This document shows, one piece after another, positions 1-8,290 of a stretch of DNA of 64,000 nucleotides. How positions within the stretch are numbered: the stretch's first letter is position 1; every line of letters starts with the position of its first letter. The notes under the pieces were generated by a model. The model was not told the DNA's origin. It worked only from the letters and a program-made list of their open reading frames with translations, and did no database searches. The position numbers and the translations under genes are program-made. This DNA is from WHSW01 sp963828755 (GTDB taxonomy: Bacteria; Actinomycetota; Thermoleophilia; Solirubrobacterales; 70-9): assembly GCA_963828755.1 (NCBI GenBank), contig CAWHFY010000013.1:124001-188000 (forward strand), written 5' to 3'.

Positions 1-595
1 CGAACAGCTCGTCGACCAGACCGGCCTCGATCAGCTGGCCGTGCAGCCGCGGGCCGCCCTCGCAGAGCAGCGAGCGAACGCCGCGCTCGCGCCGCAGCCA
101 CGCGAGCAGCGCCGCGAGGTCGACGCCGTCGGGTTGGCGCAGGACGTGAACCGGGGTCTTCGTCTCCGGCACCGAGTCGGGCGACTCGGTCGCGATCAGC
201 ACCTGGCCGTGGCCCTCGGCGAACAGCGGCGCGTCCCAGGGCAGCTCGAGGCGGCCGGAGACGATCGCCATCAGCGGGTCGGCGGGAAGCCCATCACGCG
301 CGCGCTGCTCGCGCTTCGCCGGGTCGCCGACCACGCGGCCATAGCGCTCGGCCCGCATCGTCCCGGCGCCGATCATCACGGCGTCGACGCGGGTGCGCAG
401 CCCGACCAGCATCGCGGTATCGGTCGCCGAGCCGATCGAGCCCGAGCGCCCCGCGATCGTTGCGTGGCCGTCGAGGGTGACGGCGAAGTTGGTGATCACG
501 TAGGGACGGTCCTCGCGGGCCAGCGGGCTGAGATCGAGCGCGGCGACCTGGTCGGCGATCGTGGTCGGCGCGCAGTCGGGCAGCAGGCGAATCAC
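1..595 (-). CDS. RibD C-terminal (dihydrofolate/pyrimidine reductase-like) protein, 3' end outside window
   Basis: The frame opens with GTG at 593-595, overlapping the TGA of the RpiB-like gene by 4 bases (GTGA), and stays open to the window edge, so about 198 residues are visible. It carries RibD-C hallmarks: a TLDG motif at residues 40-43 in a segment reading NFAVTLDGHATIAG, a later DAVMIGAGTMRAERYG segment for the NADPH-binding core, and LLCEGGPRLHGQLIEAG near the end. Family members reduce pterin or pyrimidine substrates with NADPH in the cytoplasm. No deaminase domain precedes it, so this is a stand-alone reductase and not a full RibD. The true substrate is unknown. Overlap with the RpiB-like gene implies co-translation. 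Confidence 0.85.
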   Translation of the reverse strand, partial: MIRLLPDCAPTTIADQVAALDLSPLAREDRPYVITNFAVTLDGHATIAGRSGSIGSATDTAMLVGLRTRVDAVMIGAGTMRAERYGRVVGDPAKREQRARDGLPADPLMAIVSGRLELPWDAPLFAEGHGQVLIATESPDSVPETKTPVHVLRQPDGVDLAALLAWLRRERGVRSLLCEGGPRLHGQLIEAGLVDELF

Positions 596-1038
596 CGGCC
601 GGCCTCGATCTCGGCAAGGTGGGCGACGTTCGCACGGTCGTCGTCGGCGTCGCTCGGGTGAGCGGCGAACCAGGCGTCGAGGATCTCGCTGAGCTCGGCC
701 GTCGAGGTGGTGCGGAGGCTCAGCGCGAGCACGTTGGCGTCGTTCCACCGGCGCGCGCCGGTGGCGGTCGCCGCGTCGAGGCAGAGCGCCGCGCGCACCC
801 CGTCGACCTTGTTGGCCGCGATCGAGGCACCGGTCCCGGTCCAGCAGCACACGATCGCCTGCTCGGCGCGCCCGTCGGCGACCTCCCGGGCGGCGGTCTC
901 GCTCGCCCAGGCCCAGTCGGGACACTCGCCCTCGGCGAGCGCCCCGTGGGGGATCGGCTCGTGCCCGCGACGCCGCAATTCGGCAGCCACCGCCTCGGCG
1001 ACCCCGGTCCGTTCGTCTGCCGCGACAGCGATGCGCAC
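592..1038 (-). CDS. RpiB/LacA/LacB family sugar-phosphate isomerase
   Basis: About 148 residues, matching the size of ribose-5-phosphate isomerase B. The family signature is visible as CCWTGTGASIAANK followed by VRAALCLDAATATGARRWND, giving the conserved Cys of the CGTG loop (here C-W-T-G) and the anion-binding strand. Where RpiB enzymes usually have HND, this protein has WND, so the histidine is missing. RpiB interconverts ribose-5-P and ribulose-5-P, but this substitution and the pairing with a RibD-C reductase make the substrate uncertain. I chose the GTG at 1038 because the family begins VRIAVAADERTG. An upstream in-frame ATG at 1062 would add eight residues and overlap the ATG of the divergent GH15 gene. 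Confidence 0.8.
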   Translation of the reverse strand: MRIAVAADERTGVAEAVAAELRRRGHEPIPHGALAEGECPDWAWASETAAREVADGRAEQAIVCCWTGTGASIAANKVDGVRAALCLDAATATGARRWNDANVLALSLRTTSTAELSEILDAWFAAHPSDADDDRANVAHLAEIEAGR

Positions 1039-1060
1039 GCGCCGATGGTAGTAATCGCGC

Positions 1061-2956
1061 ATGGAGCCAGGCGGCTTTCCGCGAATCGGGGACTACGGAT
1101 TCCTCTCCGACTGCCACACCGGAGCGCTGGTCGCGCCCGACGGCTCGGTCGAATGGATGTGCATTCCGCGCTTCGATTCGCCGAGCGTCTTCGGCGCGTT
1201 GCTCGACCGTGGCGCTGGGCGCTTCCGGCTCGGGCCACACGAGGCGGTCCCGGTGGCGCGGCGCTATCAGCCCGGCACCAACATCCTCGAGACGACCTGG
1301 GCGACGAAGACCGGTTGGCTGGTCGTCATCGACGCGCTCACGATCGGCCCGTGGCGTCCGCGCTCCGACGATCCGCACACCCGCCCGCCGCCCGACCTCG
1401 ACGCCGAGTGCGTGCTCGTGCGCGTCGCGACCTGCGTTCAGGGCGAGGTCCCGGTCGAGCTCACCTGCCACCCGCGCTTCGACTACTCGCGGGCCGAGCC
1501 CAGATGGGAGCTCGCCGACGACCGTCACTCCGCGACGACCCACGCCGAGGACCAACCGACCACCGTGTTGACCACCGACCTCAACCTCGGGCTCGAGATC
1601 GAGCGGGTCGAGGCTCGCCACCTCCTCAAGGACGGCGAGAGCTGCTTCGCGGCGCTGTCGTGGAGCGCCGATCCATGCGGGCCAACCACCTGCGCCGACG
1701 CCTTCGACCGGCTCGACCGCACGGCCGAGTACTGGCGGCGGTGGCTCGCCAACGGCGAGTTCCCCGATCACCCGTGGCGGATCCACCTGCAGCGCTCGGC
1801 CCTGACCCTCAAGGGCCTCACGTATGCGCCCTCCGGCGCGCTCATCGCCGCGCTGAGCACCTCGCTGCCCGAGACGCCGGGCGGGGAGCGCAACTGGGAC
1901 TACCGCTATACCTGGATCCGGGATGCCAGCTTCACGCTCTGGTCGATGCACGTGCTCGGGCTCGACGAGGAGGCCGACGACTTCGCGCGCTTCATCGGCG
2001 ACATCTGCCACGCGCACGGCAACCGGCTGCAGATCATGTACGGGATCGGCGGCGAGCGCGAGCTGACCGAATCGACCCTCGACCACCTGAGCGGCTACGG
2101 CGGCGCGCAGCCGGTGCGGATCGGCAACGGCGCCTTCGACCAGCAGCAGAACGACGTCTACGGGGCGCTGGTCGACTCGCTCTACATCCACTCGCGCGCC
2201 GACCGGGTCGTCCCGCCAGAGATCTGGCCGATCGTCGCCGATCAGGTCGAAGCGGCGGCGAAGATCTGGGACCAGCCCGACCAGGGGATCTGGGAGGCGC
2301 GCGGGCCGGCCAAGCACTACGTCTCCTCGAAGCTGATGTGCTGGGTCGCGCTCGATCGTGGCGCCCGGCTCGCCGAGCGCCGCGCCGAGTCCGGGGTCGG
2401 GGAGCAGGCGAAGCGCTGGCGCGAGATCGCGGACCAGATCCAGGCGGACATCCTCGATCGCGGCGTCACCGACGAGGGGGTGCTGCGCCAGCACTACGAC
2501 ACCGACGCGCTCGACGCCTCGGTGCTGCTGGCGCCGCTCGTCCGCTTCCTGCCCGCCGACCACGAGGTGATCTGCAAGACGGTTCGCGCGATCGCCGAGC
2601 GATTGACCGAGCACGGGTTGGTCCTGCGCTACCGGGTCGACGAGACCGAGGACGGCCTGCATGGCGAGGAGGGCACCTTCACGATCTGCTCGTTCTGGCT
2701 GGTCGCGGCGCTTTCCGAGATCGGCGAGTCCCGACGGGCGCGGGATCTCTGCGAGAAGCTGCTCGCGCTGACCGGAACGCTGGGCCTCTACGGCGAGGAG
2801 CTCGAGCCGCTCAGCCACACCCACCTCGGCAACTTTCCGCAGGCGTTCACGCATCTGGCGCTGATCAACGCGGTCTCCCACGTGATCGCCGACGAGCAGC
2901 GCGAGCCCGAGCAGGCGACGACCGCCGTCTTCTCCGAGATGCGCGTGGGCCGCTAG
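1061..2956 (+). CDS. Glycoside hydrolase family 15 protein (glucoamylase/trehalase-like)
   Basis: 631 residues, full length for bacterial GH15. The N-terminal beta domain begins IGDYGFLSDCHTGALV and contains GSVEWMCIPRFDSPSVF, typical of this family. The (alpha/alpha)6 barrel shows RNWDYRYTWIRDASF at about 277-291 and the EEGTF segment near 535 that carries a catalytic acid region; LGNFPQAFTHLALINA lies near the C-terminus. GH15 enzymes release glucose from alpha-glucans or hydrolyse trehalose. No signal peptide is seen, so it is cytoplasmic. Actinobacterial relatives include true trehalases, and a trehalose-phosphate phosphatase lies elsewhere in this window (54108), but the substrate cannot be decided from sequence. 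No clear Shine-Dalgarno site precedes the ATG. Confidence 0.88.
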   Translation: MEPGGFPRIGDYGFLSDCHTGALVAPDGSVEWMCIPRFDSPSVFGALLDRGAGRFRLGPHEAVPVARRYQPGTNILETTWATKTGWLVVIDALTIGPWRPRSDDPHTRPPPDLDAECVLVRVATCVQGEVPVELTCHPRFDYSRAEPRWELADDRHSATTHAEDQPTTVLTTDLNLGLEIERVEARHLLKDGESCFAALSWSADPCGPTTCADAFDRLDRTAEYWRRWLANGEFPDHPWRIHLQRSALTLKGLTYAPSGALIAALSTSLPETPGGERNWDYRYTWIRDASFTLWSMHVLGLDEEADDFARFIGDICHAHGNRLQIMYGIGGERELTESTLDHLSGYGGAQPVRIGNGAFDQQQNDVYGALVDSLYIHSRADRVVPPEIWPIVADQVEAAAKIWDQPDQGIWEARGPAKHYVSSKLMCWVALDRGARLAERRAESGVGEQAKRWREIADQIQADILDRGVTDEGVLRQHYDTDALDASVLLAPLVRFLPADHEVICKTVRAIAERLTEHGLVLRYRVDETEDGLHGEEGTFTICSFWLVAALSEIGESRRARDLCEKLLALTGTLGLYGEELEPLSHTHLGNFPQAFTHLALINAVSHVIADEQREPEQATTAVFSEMRVGR

Positions 2957-3009
2957 CCGACCCGCGCGGTTCTCCTGATCGGCGGTCCGCCGCCTTGGGG
3001 GGCGGGCGT

Positions 3010-4374
3010 TCAGCCGGGCGCCGGCGCCGGCGCGTGGTTGGCGCGGATCAGCCCGTCGGGGTCCCACTCGCGCTTCACCGAGGCCAGCCTCGCGGCCGTC
3101 TCCGAGTCGAAGATCGACTCCAGGTCCGCGGGGCGGTCAGCGAAGTTCAGGAAGGCGCCGTCGGCGGCCCAGGGAGACAACGCCTGGTCGAGCCGATCGA
3201 GGCTGCTCGACGCCGCGGCGGCCATCTCCGGGCTCATCGCGACGCCGGTGGCGAACATCAGGTACTCCGCGTCGAGGTGGGTGAGCGCCCCGCCGTCGGT
3301 GTCCGGTCGCCCAAGCGCGCCGCCCAGCTGGACGAACTCGGCCAGCAGGAGCGGCGATCCGGCATCCGGGCCGACCTGCCCGAAGAACGCCTCCAGCGCC
3401 TCGTCGGGAAGCTCGCGGATCAGCTTCGAGTGCCCGACGCCCGGCACCGGCTGCTCCGGATCCATGTGGATGTGGCTGATCGCGTTGGTCGGCATCCGCG
3501 TGAACCCGTCCATGATCGGCTCGCCCAGTTCGCGCATCGGCGCGATGGCGCGCTCGCCTGCGTCGAGGTCGCCGATCGCGACCGCTCCGAAGGTCAGCAG
3601 GGGCGTGTCGCGAAGCGGCTCGGGGACATCGGGCAGCGGCGGCGGGCGCAGGAACCGGATGATCGAGCTGATCTCGTCGGGCGACGCGGCCGCCCAGTCG
3701 CGGTAGGCGCGCAGCGCGTCGACCCCGAGCTGCGCGGGGTAGATGATCGTGCCGCCGAAGACCTCGTTGTGGGGCACCAGGCGGGCCTCGATCGCGGCGA
3801 CGATGGCGAAGCTGCCGCCGCCGCCGCGCAGCGCCCAGAACAGCTCGGGCTCGCTATCGGCGTCGACGCGGCGCTGCTCGCCGTCGGCGGTGACCACCTC
3901 GATCGCCGTCAGCCGGTTGCAGGCGAAGCCGTAATTGCGCCCGAGCCAGCCGACCCCGCCTCCAAGTGAGTAGCCGATCGCTCCCACGTCGGGCGACGAC
4001 CCGGGCAGCGAGCACATCCCCGCCTCGTAGGCGGCGGCGCCGACCTCCGCGGCAAGCACGCCGGCCTCGATCCGGGCCGTGCCGGAGTCGGCGTCGATCG
4101 AGATCCCGCGCATGCGCTCGGTCTTGATCACGATCGTGCCGGCGAAGTCGCCGACCGGGACGGCGCCGTGGCCGGTGCCCTGACCGATCACCGTCAGGTC
4201 ATTGGCGGCTGCGAAGCCGAGCACCGCGGCGATGTCGTCGGCGCCCTCGACGAAGGCGACCGCCTCCGGCTGCGCGTCGGCCGTCAGGTTCCACGTCAGC
4301 CGCGCGGCATCCCAGTCGTCGTCCTGCGGGGTAGCCACCCGCCCGTCGATCTTCAACTCGCTGAACTCGCTCAT
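3010..4374 (-). CDS. FAD-binding oxidoreductase, berberine-bridge (BBE) type
   Basis: 454 residues. The N-terminal half is a PCMH-type FAD domain: GQGTGHGAVP at 64-73 supplies the His (residue 69) that usually binds the flavin 8-alpha carbon, and SPDVGAIGYSLGGGVGWLGR forms the pyrophosphate loop. The C-terminus ends with the BBE motif LASVKREWDPDGLIRANH. The second, cysteine-based flavin link found in bicovalent members is not evident, because the pyrophosphate loop lacks the CxxVG cysteine, so a single covalent bond is inferred. Members oxidise sugars or alkaloid-like alcohols and amines. The substrate is unknown. The gene stands alone, convergent with GH15 and upstream of the sulfotransferase terminus. 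Confidence 0.87.
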   Translation of the reverse strand: MSEFSELKIDGRVATPQDDDWDAARLTWNLTADAQPEAVAFVEGADDIAAVLGFAAANDLTVIGQGTGHGAVPVGDFAGTIVIKTERMRGISIDADSGTARIEAGVLAAEVGAAAYEAGMCSLPGSSPDVGAIGYSLGGGVGWLGRNYGFACNRLTAIEVVTADGEQRRVDADSEPELFWALRGGGGSFAIVAAIEARLVPHNEVFGGTIIYPAQLGVDALRAYRDWAAASPDEISSIIRFLRPPPLPDVPEPLRDTPLLTFGAVAIGDLDAGERAIAPMRELGEPIMDGFTRMPTNAISHIHMDPEQPVPGVGHSKLIRELPDEALEAFFGQVGPDAGSPLLLAEFVQLGGALGRPDTDGGALTHLDAEYLMFATGVAMSPEMAAAASSSLDRLDQALSPWAADGAFLNFADRPADLESIFDSETAARLASVKREWDPDGLIRANHAPAPAPG

Positions 4375-4454
4375 GACGGCGATCCTAGATCAGCCCGTCG
4401 CGGCGCACCGTTCGCGCGACGGTGCGAGCTTGTGCCTCCCGCCGCCGCCCTCGC

Positions 4455-5450
4455 TCAGCCGAACCAGCCGAACGAGCGGCCCGTGAGGCGCTCTAGTTCC
4501 GCGACGTCGTCCGCCAGCAGGCGCTCGAGTCGCGAGCGCAGCTCCGGGTCGAGCGGCGGCTTCGGCGCCGCCCCCTTACCCGGGTCGTGAACGAGCCGCT
4601 CGACCATCCAGCGCATCGACTCGGGCAGCCGGTCGAAGTTGCGATCGAGCGCTCGCAGGCCGGGCAGGCGCACGGCCCGGTCCATGAGCCGAAAGCCCCC
4701 GTCCTGCTTACCGCTGCCGGTTTCCCACTCGCGCTCGAACTGAGGCGAGTTGAAGCCGGGGTCGACGCCGCAGAACTCGAACACCCGCCGCATCGTCGCC
4801 GCGCGCTCGTCGGCGAGGTCGGCGTTGTCGACGACCAGCACCCGCTCGCGCTCGAACGCCTCCAGGTACGGCCCCAGCTGCATGGCGTAGCGGCTGCGGG
4901 CGACGTATGCGGAGTCCGGATCGCCGAGCACCGCCTTGAGCGGACGGCTCTCATAGCCGCCACCAACGTTGTGGAAGTAGTGCGAGAGCATCCGAGCGAC
5001 CGGGTCGCGGACCATGTAGACGACCCGGGCCTCGGTGCCGAGTAGCTCACGCATCCGCGCCGCGACACCGGTGAACCGGGGCAGGTTCGTGTAATGGGGG
5101 GAGGTCTCGCCGCGGAGGTCGGCGTCGCGGTCGAAGTGGCTCGCGTACCACTCGGGCCCGAGCTCCCAGTTGAGCTCGGAGACGAAGAAGTTGAGCTCCT
5201 TGGGTCGTGACATCGCCACCTGGGGGTGGAGGTTGAGGTAGTGGTGCAGGCTGGTCGTCCCGCACTTGAGCCCCCCGATGACGATCAGGTTCGGCAGCGC
5301 CCCGGCGCGCACGGCTCGCCGCCGTCGGCGTTGGAGGTGGCGGCGTTCGGCCGCGAAGCGCTCGCGCGCTCGCGCGACCATCGCCTCGTCGGCAGGATCG
5401 CTCGCTGTGGTCGGTCGCGGTCCGGGAAGGCCGGGATCAGCCGCCGGCAC
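4455..5450 (-). CDS. Sulfotransferase family protein
   Basis: 331 residues in the frame shown. The PAPS 5'-phosphosulfate loop is GGLKCGTTSLHH at 59-70, followed by HPQVAMSRPKELNFF. The 3'-phosphate loop reads VVYMVRDPVARMLSHYFHN, as in Sulfotransfer_1 / heparan-sulfate-type enzymes. It would transfer sulfate from PAPS to a carbohydrate or other hydroxyl acceptor; the acceptor is unknown. The basic stretch RRRRRAVRAG before the catalytic core may sit at a membrane surface, but no transmembrane segment is seen. The longest start is GTG at 5450, overlapping the upstream HAD gene by 14 bases; an ATG at 5381 is an alternative. The overlap suggests one transcript with the HAD gene. Confidence 0.88.
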   Translation of the reverse strand: MPAADPGLPGPRPTTASDPADEAMVARARERFAAERRHLQRRRRRAVRAGALPNLIVIGGLKCGTTSLHHYLNLHPQVAMSRPKELNFFVSELNWELGPEWYASHFDRDADLRGETSPHYTNLPRFTGVAARMRELLGTEARVVYMVRDPVARMLSHYFHNVGGGYESRPLKAVLGDPDSAYVARSRYAMQLGPYLEAFERERVLVVDNADLADERAATMRRVFEFCGVDPGFNSPQFEREWETGSGKQDGGFRLMDRAVRLPGLRALDRNFDRLPESMRWMVERLVHDPGKGAAPKPPLDPELRSRLERLLADDVAELERLTGRSFGWFG

Positions 5451-6123
5451 CGAGCTTCTTCGCCGCGTCGCGGAAGGTCTTGGCCTCCGCCGTCGGCTTC
5501 TTGCGCCCCTCGAGCTTCTCGCCGTGGCGGTTGACCCAGATCACGGGCACGTTCATCTTCAGCAGCGGGGCCACGTCCGCCTCGTAGCCGGAGCCGATGT
5601 GGACCCAGCCCTTCTTGCCGCCGATCCGGCGCGCGGCCTCCCTGAAGTGGGCGGGGTCGGGCTTATAGCTGCGCACCTGCTGCGCGGTGACGACCAGCTC
5701 GAGGTCGGTGCGCAGGTGCCGGCGCGAGACGCCGAGCAGCTTGTCGTCGATGTTGGAGACGATCCCGAGCTGGTAGCGCTTCCCGAGCCGGTCCATCGCG
5801 GCGTTGGACTCGCGAAACGGCACCCAGCGGGCGACGCTGTCGGGCAGGAACTGGGCTCGCGACGGCTCCAGTTCCCAGCCGAGCTCACCGGCGACCTTGA
5901 CCGCCGTCCGGCGCAGGACCTCGGCGTAGAGCTCGTACGAGCCGCCCATGATCTCGGCCTGCACCTCGAGGAAGCGGTCGATGAACTTCTGGTTGTCGAA
6001 CGAGAACCCGTCGCGATCGGCCTCCTTGGAGAAAGCGTCGAGGATCCCCTTCTCCCAATCGATCAGCGTTCCGTAGCAATCGGTCGTGACCCAGGTGATC
6101 TCTTTGAGCTTCGGTAGCGGCAT
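5437..6123 (-). CDS. HAD-superfamily hydrolase, haloacid dehalogenase type II-like
   Basis: 228 residues. Motif I is TTDCYGTLIDW with the nucleophile Asp15; the YGTL spacing is that of the type II L-2-haloacid dehalogenase subfamily and not of phosphatases (DxDGT). Motif II is GIVSNIDD, and motif III supplies the Lys in RSYKPDPAHF. Motif IV is HIGSGYEADVAPLL, in which the usual SSN or GDS triad is altered. The protein is probably a cytoplasmic hydrolase of a small organic acid or phosphate ester, and dehalogenation is not proven. It lies just upstream of, and overlaps, the sulfotransferase gene, and is divergent from sucC with about 41 bases between starts. Confidence 0.85.
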   Translation of the reverse strand: MPLPKLKEITWVTTDCYGTLIDWEKGILDAFSKEADRDGFSFDNQKFIDRFLEVQAEIMGGSYELYAEVLRRTAVKVAGELGWELEPSRAQFLPDSVARWVPFRESNAAMDRLGKRYQLGIVSNIDDKLLGVSRRHLRTDLELVVTAQQVRSYKPDPAHFREAARRIGGKKGWVHIGSGYEADVAPLLKMNVPVIWVNRHGEKLEGRKKPTAEAKTFRDAAKKLGAGG

Positions 6124-6164
6124 TGGGACGCGGCATTATGGCAAGCGATACGCTGCCGCCCCGC

Positions 6165-7313
6165 ATGGACCTCCTCGAGTACCAGGGAAAGCAGCTGTTC
6201 GCCAAGCACGGACTGCCCGTCCCCGACGGCCGTCACGCCGACTCGGTGGACGCCGCGGTCGCCGCCGCGAACGAGATCGGCTACCCCTGCGTGGTCAAGG
6301 CGCAGGTCGCGATCGGCGGTCGCGGCAAGGCCGGCGGGATCAAGGTCGCCAAGGACGAGACGGAGGCGCGGACGCGCGCCGAGGCGATCCTCGGGATGGA
6401 CATCCGCGGCTTCACCGTCCACGACCTCTGGATCGAGCAGGCATCCGAGATCGCCTCCGAGTACTACGCCTCGATCATCCTCGACCGCTCGGAGAAGAAG
6501 CTGTTGGCGATGGTCTCGAGGATGGGTGGGATGGACGTCGAGGAGGTGGCCGAGACCGACCCCGACGCGCTGGTCAAGGAGCACATCGACCCGGCCACCG
6601 GACTGACCACCGAGGTCGCGCGCCAGCTCGCGGTTGACGCCGGGATCGACGATGACGTCACCGACCAGGTCGCCGAGCTGCTGGTCAAGCTGGCCGACCT
6701 GGTCGCGGCAGAGGACGCGACGCTGATCGAGATCAACCCGCTGATCGTGACCAACGACCGCCGCGTCGTCGCGCTCGACTCGAAGGCGACGATCGACGGC
6801 AACTCGCTCTACCGCCACCCCGAGCTCGCCGAGCTCACCGACAAGTCGGCCGAGGACCCGCAGGAGGCGATGGCCAAGGAGAAGGGCCTGACCTACGTGA
6901 AGCTCGGTGGCAACATCGGCATCCTCGGCAACGGCGCCGGGCTCTGCATGTCTACCCTCGACGTCGTCGCCCAGGCGGGCGGCAAGCCCGCGAACTTCCT
7001 CGACGCCGGCGGCGGCTCGAAGGCGGACGCGATCGTGGATGCGCTCGAGGTGATCACCTCCGATCGCAACGTCAACGCGATCCTGTTCAACATCTTCGGC
7101 GGGATCACCCGCTGCGACGAAATCGCCAAGGGGATCATCGAGGCCTCGCAGCGGATGGGGATCGAGATGCCCGTCGTCGTCCGCCTCGACGGCACCAACT
7201 CGGCCGAGGGTCTCGCCATCCTCGCCGAGGCCGGGCTCGGCAACCTGCACGTCGAGCAGACGATGCTCGGCGCGGCGAAGGCGGTCGTCGAGCTGGCCGG
7301 CGGCCCCTCGTGA
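6165..7313 (+). CDS. sucC: Succinyl-CoA synthetase beta subunit (ADP-forming type)
   Basis: 382 residues. The chosen ATG gives MDLLEYQGKQLFAKHGLPVP, the usual N-terminus of SucC; an in-frame ATG at 6138 would add a non-conserved leader. The ATP-grasp domain is visible (CVVKAQVAIGGRGKAGGIK), and the C-terminal CoA-ligase half contains GNGAGLCMSTLDVV and ILFNIFGGITRCDEIAKGI. With SucD it converts succinyl-CoA to succinate while making ATP (or GTP) in the TCA cycle. sucD follows 37 bases downstream, separated by a small hairpin repeat. No clear Shine-Dalgarno site precedes the start. Confidence 0.96.
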   Translation: MDLLEYQGKQLFAKHGLPVPDGRHADSVDAAVAAANEIGYPCVVKAQVAIGGRGKAGGIKVAKDETEARTRAEAILGMDIRGFTVHDLWIEQASEIASEYYASIILDRSEKKLLAMVSRMGGMDVEEVAETDPDALVKEHIDPATGLTTEVARQLAVDAGIDDDVTDQVAELLVKLADLVAAEDATLIEINPLIVTNDRRVVALDSKATIDGNSLYRHPELAELTDKSAEDPQEAMAKEKGLTYVKLGGNIGILGNGAGLCMSTLDVVAQAGGKPANFLDAGGGSKADAIVDALEVITSDRNVNAILFNIFGGITRCDEIAKGIIEASQRMGIEMPVVVRLDGTNSAEGLAILAEAGLGNLHVEQTMLGAAKAVVELAGGPS

Positions 7314-7350
7314 GGCGGAGCCGGACACCGCCGATGTTGAGGCGGCTTGT
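7312..7350 (+). repeat. Stop-to-start junction repeat between sucC and sucD
   Basis: The 39 bases from the sucC stop codon to the sucD ATG match the element found twice between rmlA and rmlD (29466-29577). They share GAGGCGGAGC at the left end and GTTGAGGCG at the right end. Within it GGCGG (7315-7319) can pair with CCGCC, giving a small hairpin with a short loop. The right-hand GAGG lies 8-11 bases before the sucD ATG and can serve as its ribosome binding site. Confidence 0.6.
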
Positions 7351-8225
7351 ATGAGCATCATCGTCGGCTCCGACACCAAGCTCGTCGTCTCCGGCCTCAC
7401 CGGCCGTGAGGGGACCTTCCACGGACTGCGCAACCGGGACTACGGCACCGACCTGGTCGCCGGAGTCACGCCCGGCAAGGGCGGCCAGGACGTCGACGGC
7501 GTCCCGGTCTTCGATTCGATCGCCGAGGCGCGAGCCGAGCGCGGCGCCAACACCTCGATGATCTTCGTTCCCGCCCGCTTTGCGGCACCGGCGATCGAGG
7601 AGGCGATCGACGCCGGGATCGAGACGGTGATCGCGATCACCGAGGGGATCCCGGTGCTCGACATGCTGCGTGTCTACTGGAAGGCCAGGGGAGCGGGAAC
7701 GCGGTTGATCGGCCCCAACTGCCCCGGCGTCCTCTCCCCGGGCAAGGCGAACGTCGGGATCATCCCGGCCCAGTTCTTCGACGCGGGCAAGATCGGCGTG
7801 GTCTCGAAGTCGGGCACGCTGACCTACCAGATCGGCAACGAGCTCAAGCAGGCCGGGATGGGCAACTCGTCGATCGTCGGGATCGGCGGCGACCCGATCG
7901 TCGGCTCCGACTTCATCGACGTCCTCACCCTGTTCGAGAACGACCCCGAGACCGAGGGCATCGTGATGGTGGGCGAGATCGGCGGCGACGCCGAGGAGCG
8001 CGCCGCGGACTTCATCGCCAGCTCGGTGACCAAGCCCGTCGTCGGGTACATCGCCGGCTTCACCGCGCCTCCGGGCAAGCAGATGGGTCACGCCGGGGCG
8101 ATCATCTCCGGCTCCTCGGGCACCGCCGAGGCGAAGAAGCAGGCGCTCGAGGCGAAGGGCGTCAGGGTCGGCAAGAGCCCGACCGAGACCGCCCAGCTCG
8201 CGGTCGAGGCGATGAGCCGCGCTAG
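7351..8225 (+). CDS. sucD: Succinyl-CoA synthetase alpha subunit (stop codon displaced by an apparent indel)
   Basis: SucD is recognised by the Rossmann CoA domain (GPNCPGVLSPGKANVGI), the ligase segment KIGVVSKSGTLTYQ, and the phospho-histidine segment GHAGAIISGSSGTAEAKKQA. Homologues end within a few residues of KSPTETAQLAVEAMS, which is reached at about 8220. In this sequence the frame runs on for another 740 bases through the esterase gene in a foreign frame. One missing base just before 8223 would give GCC TAG and a 291-residue protein, the normal length. I therefore place the end at the TAG 8223-8225 and treat the read-through as a sequence error. It acts with SucC in the TCA cycle. Confidence 0.9.
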
Positions 8226-8290
8226 CGGGCCCGGTGCCTCGCGATCAGCGATCAAAGCTCAGCCACGCAGGGCGACGGTCAAGGAGGACT

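Noticed and set aside
619..3969. A 1116-codon open frame on the plus strand
   Set aside because: It runs antisense to RpiB and the FAD oxidoreductase and out of frame with GH15, and its translation is Arg/Ala/Pro-rich without motifs. Very GC-rich DNA keeps such frames open by chance.
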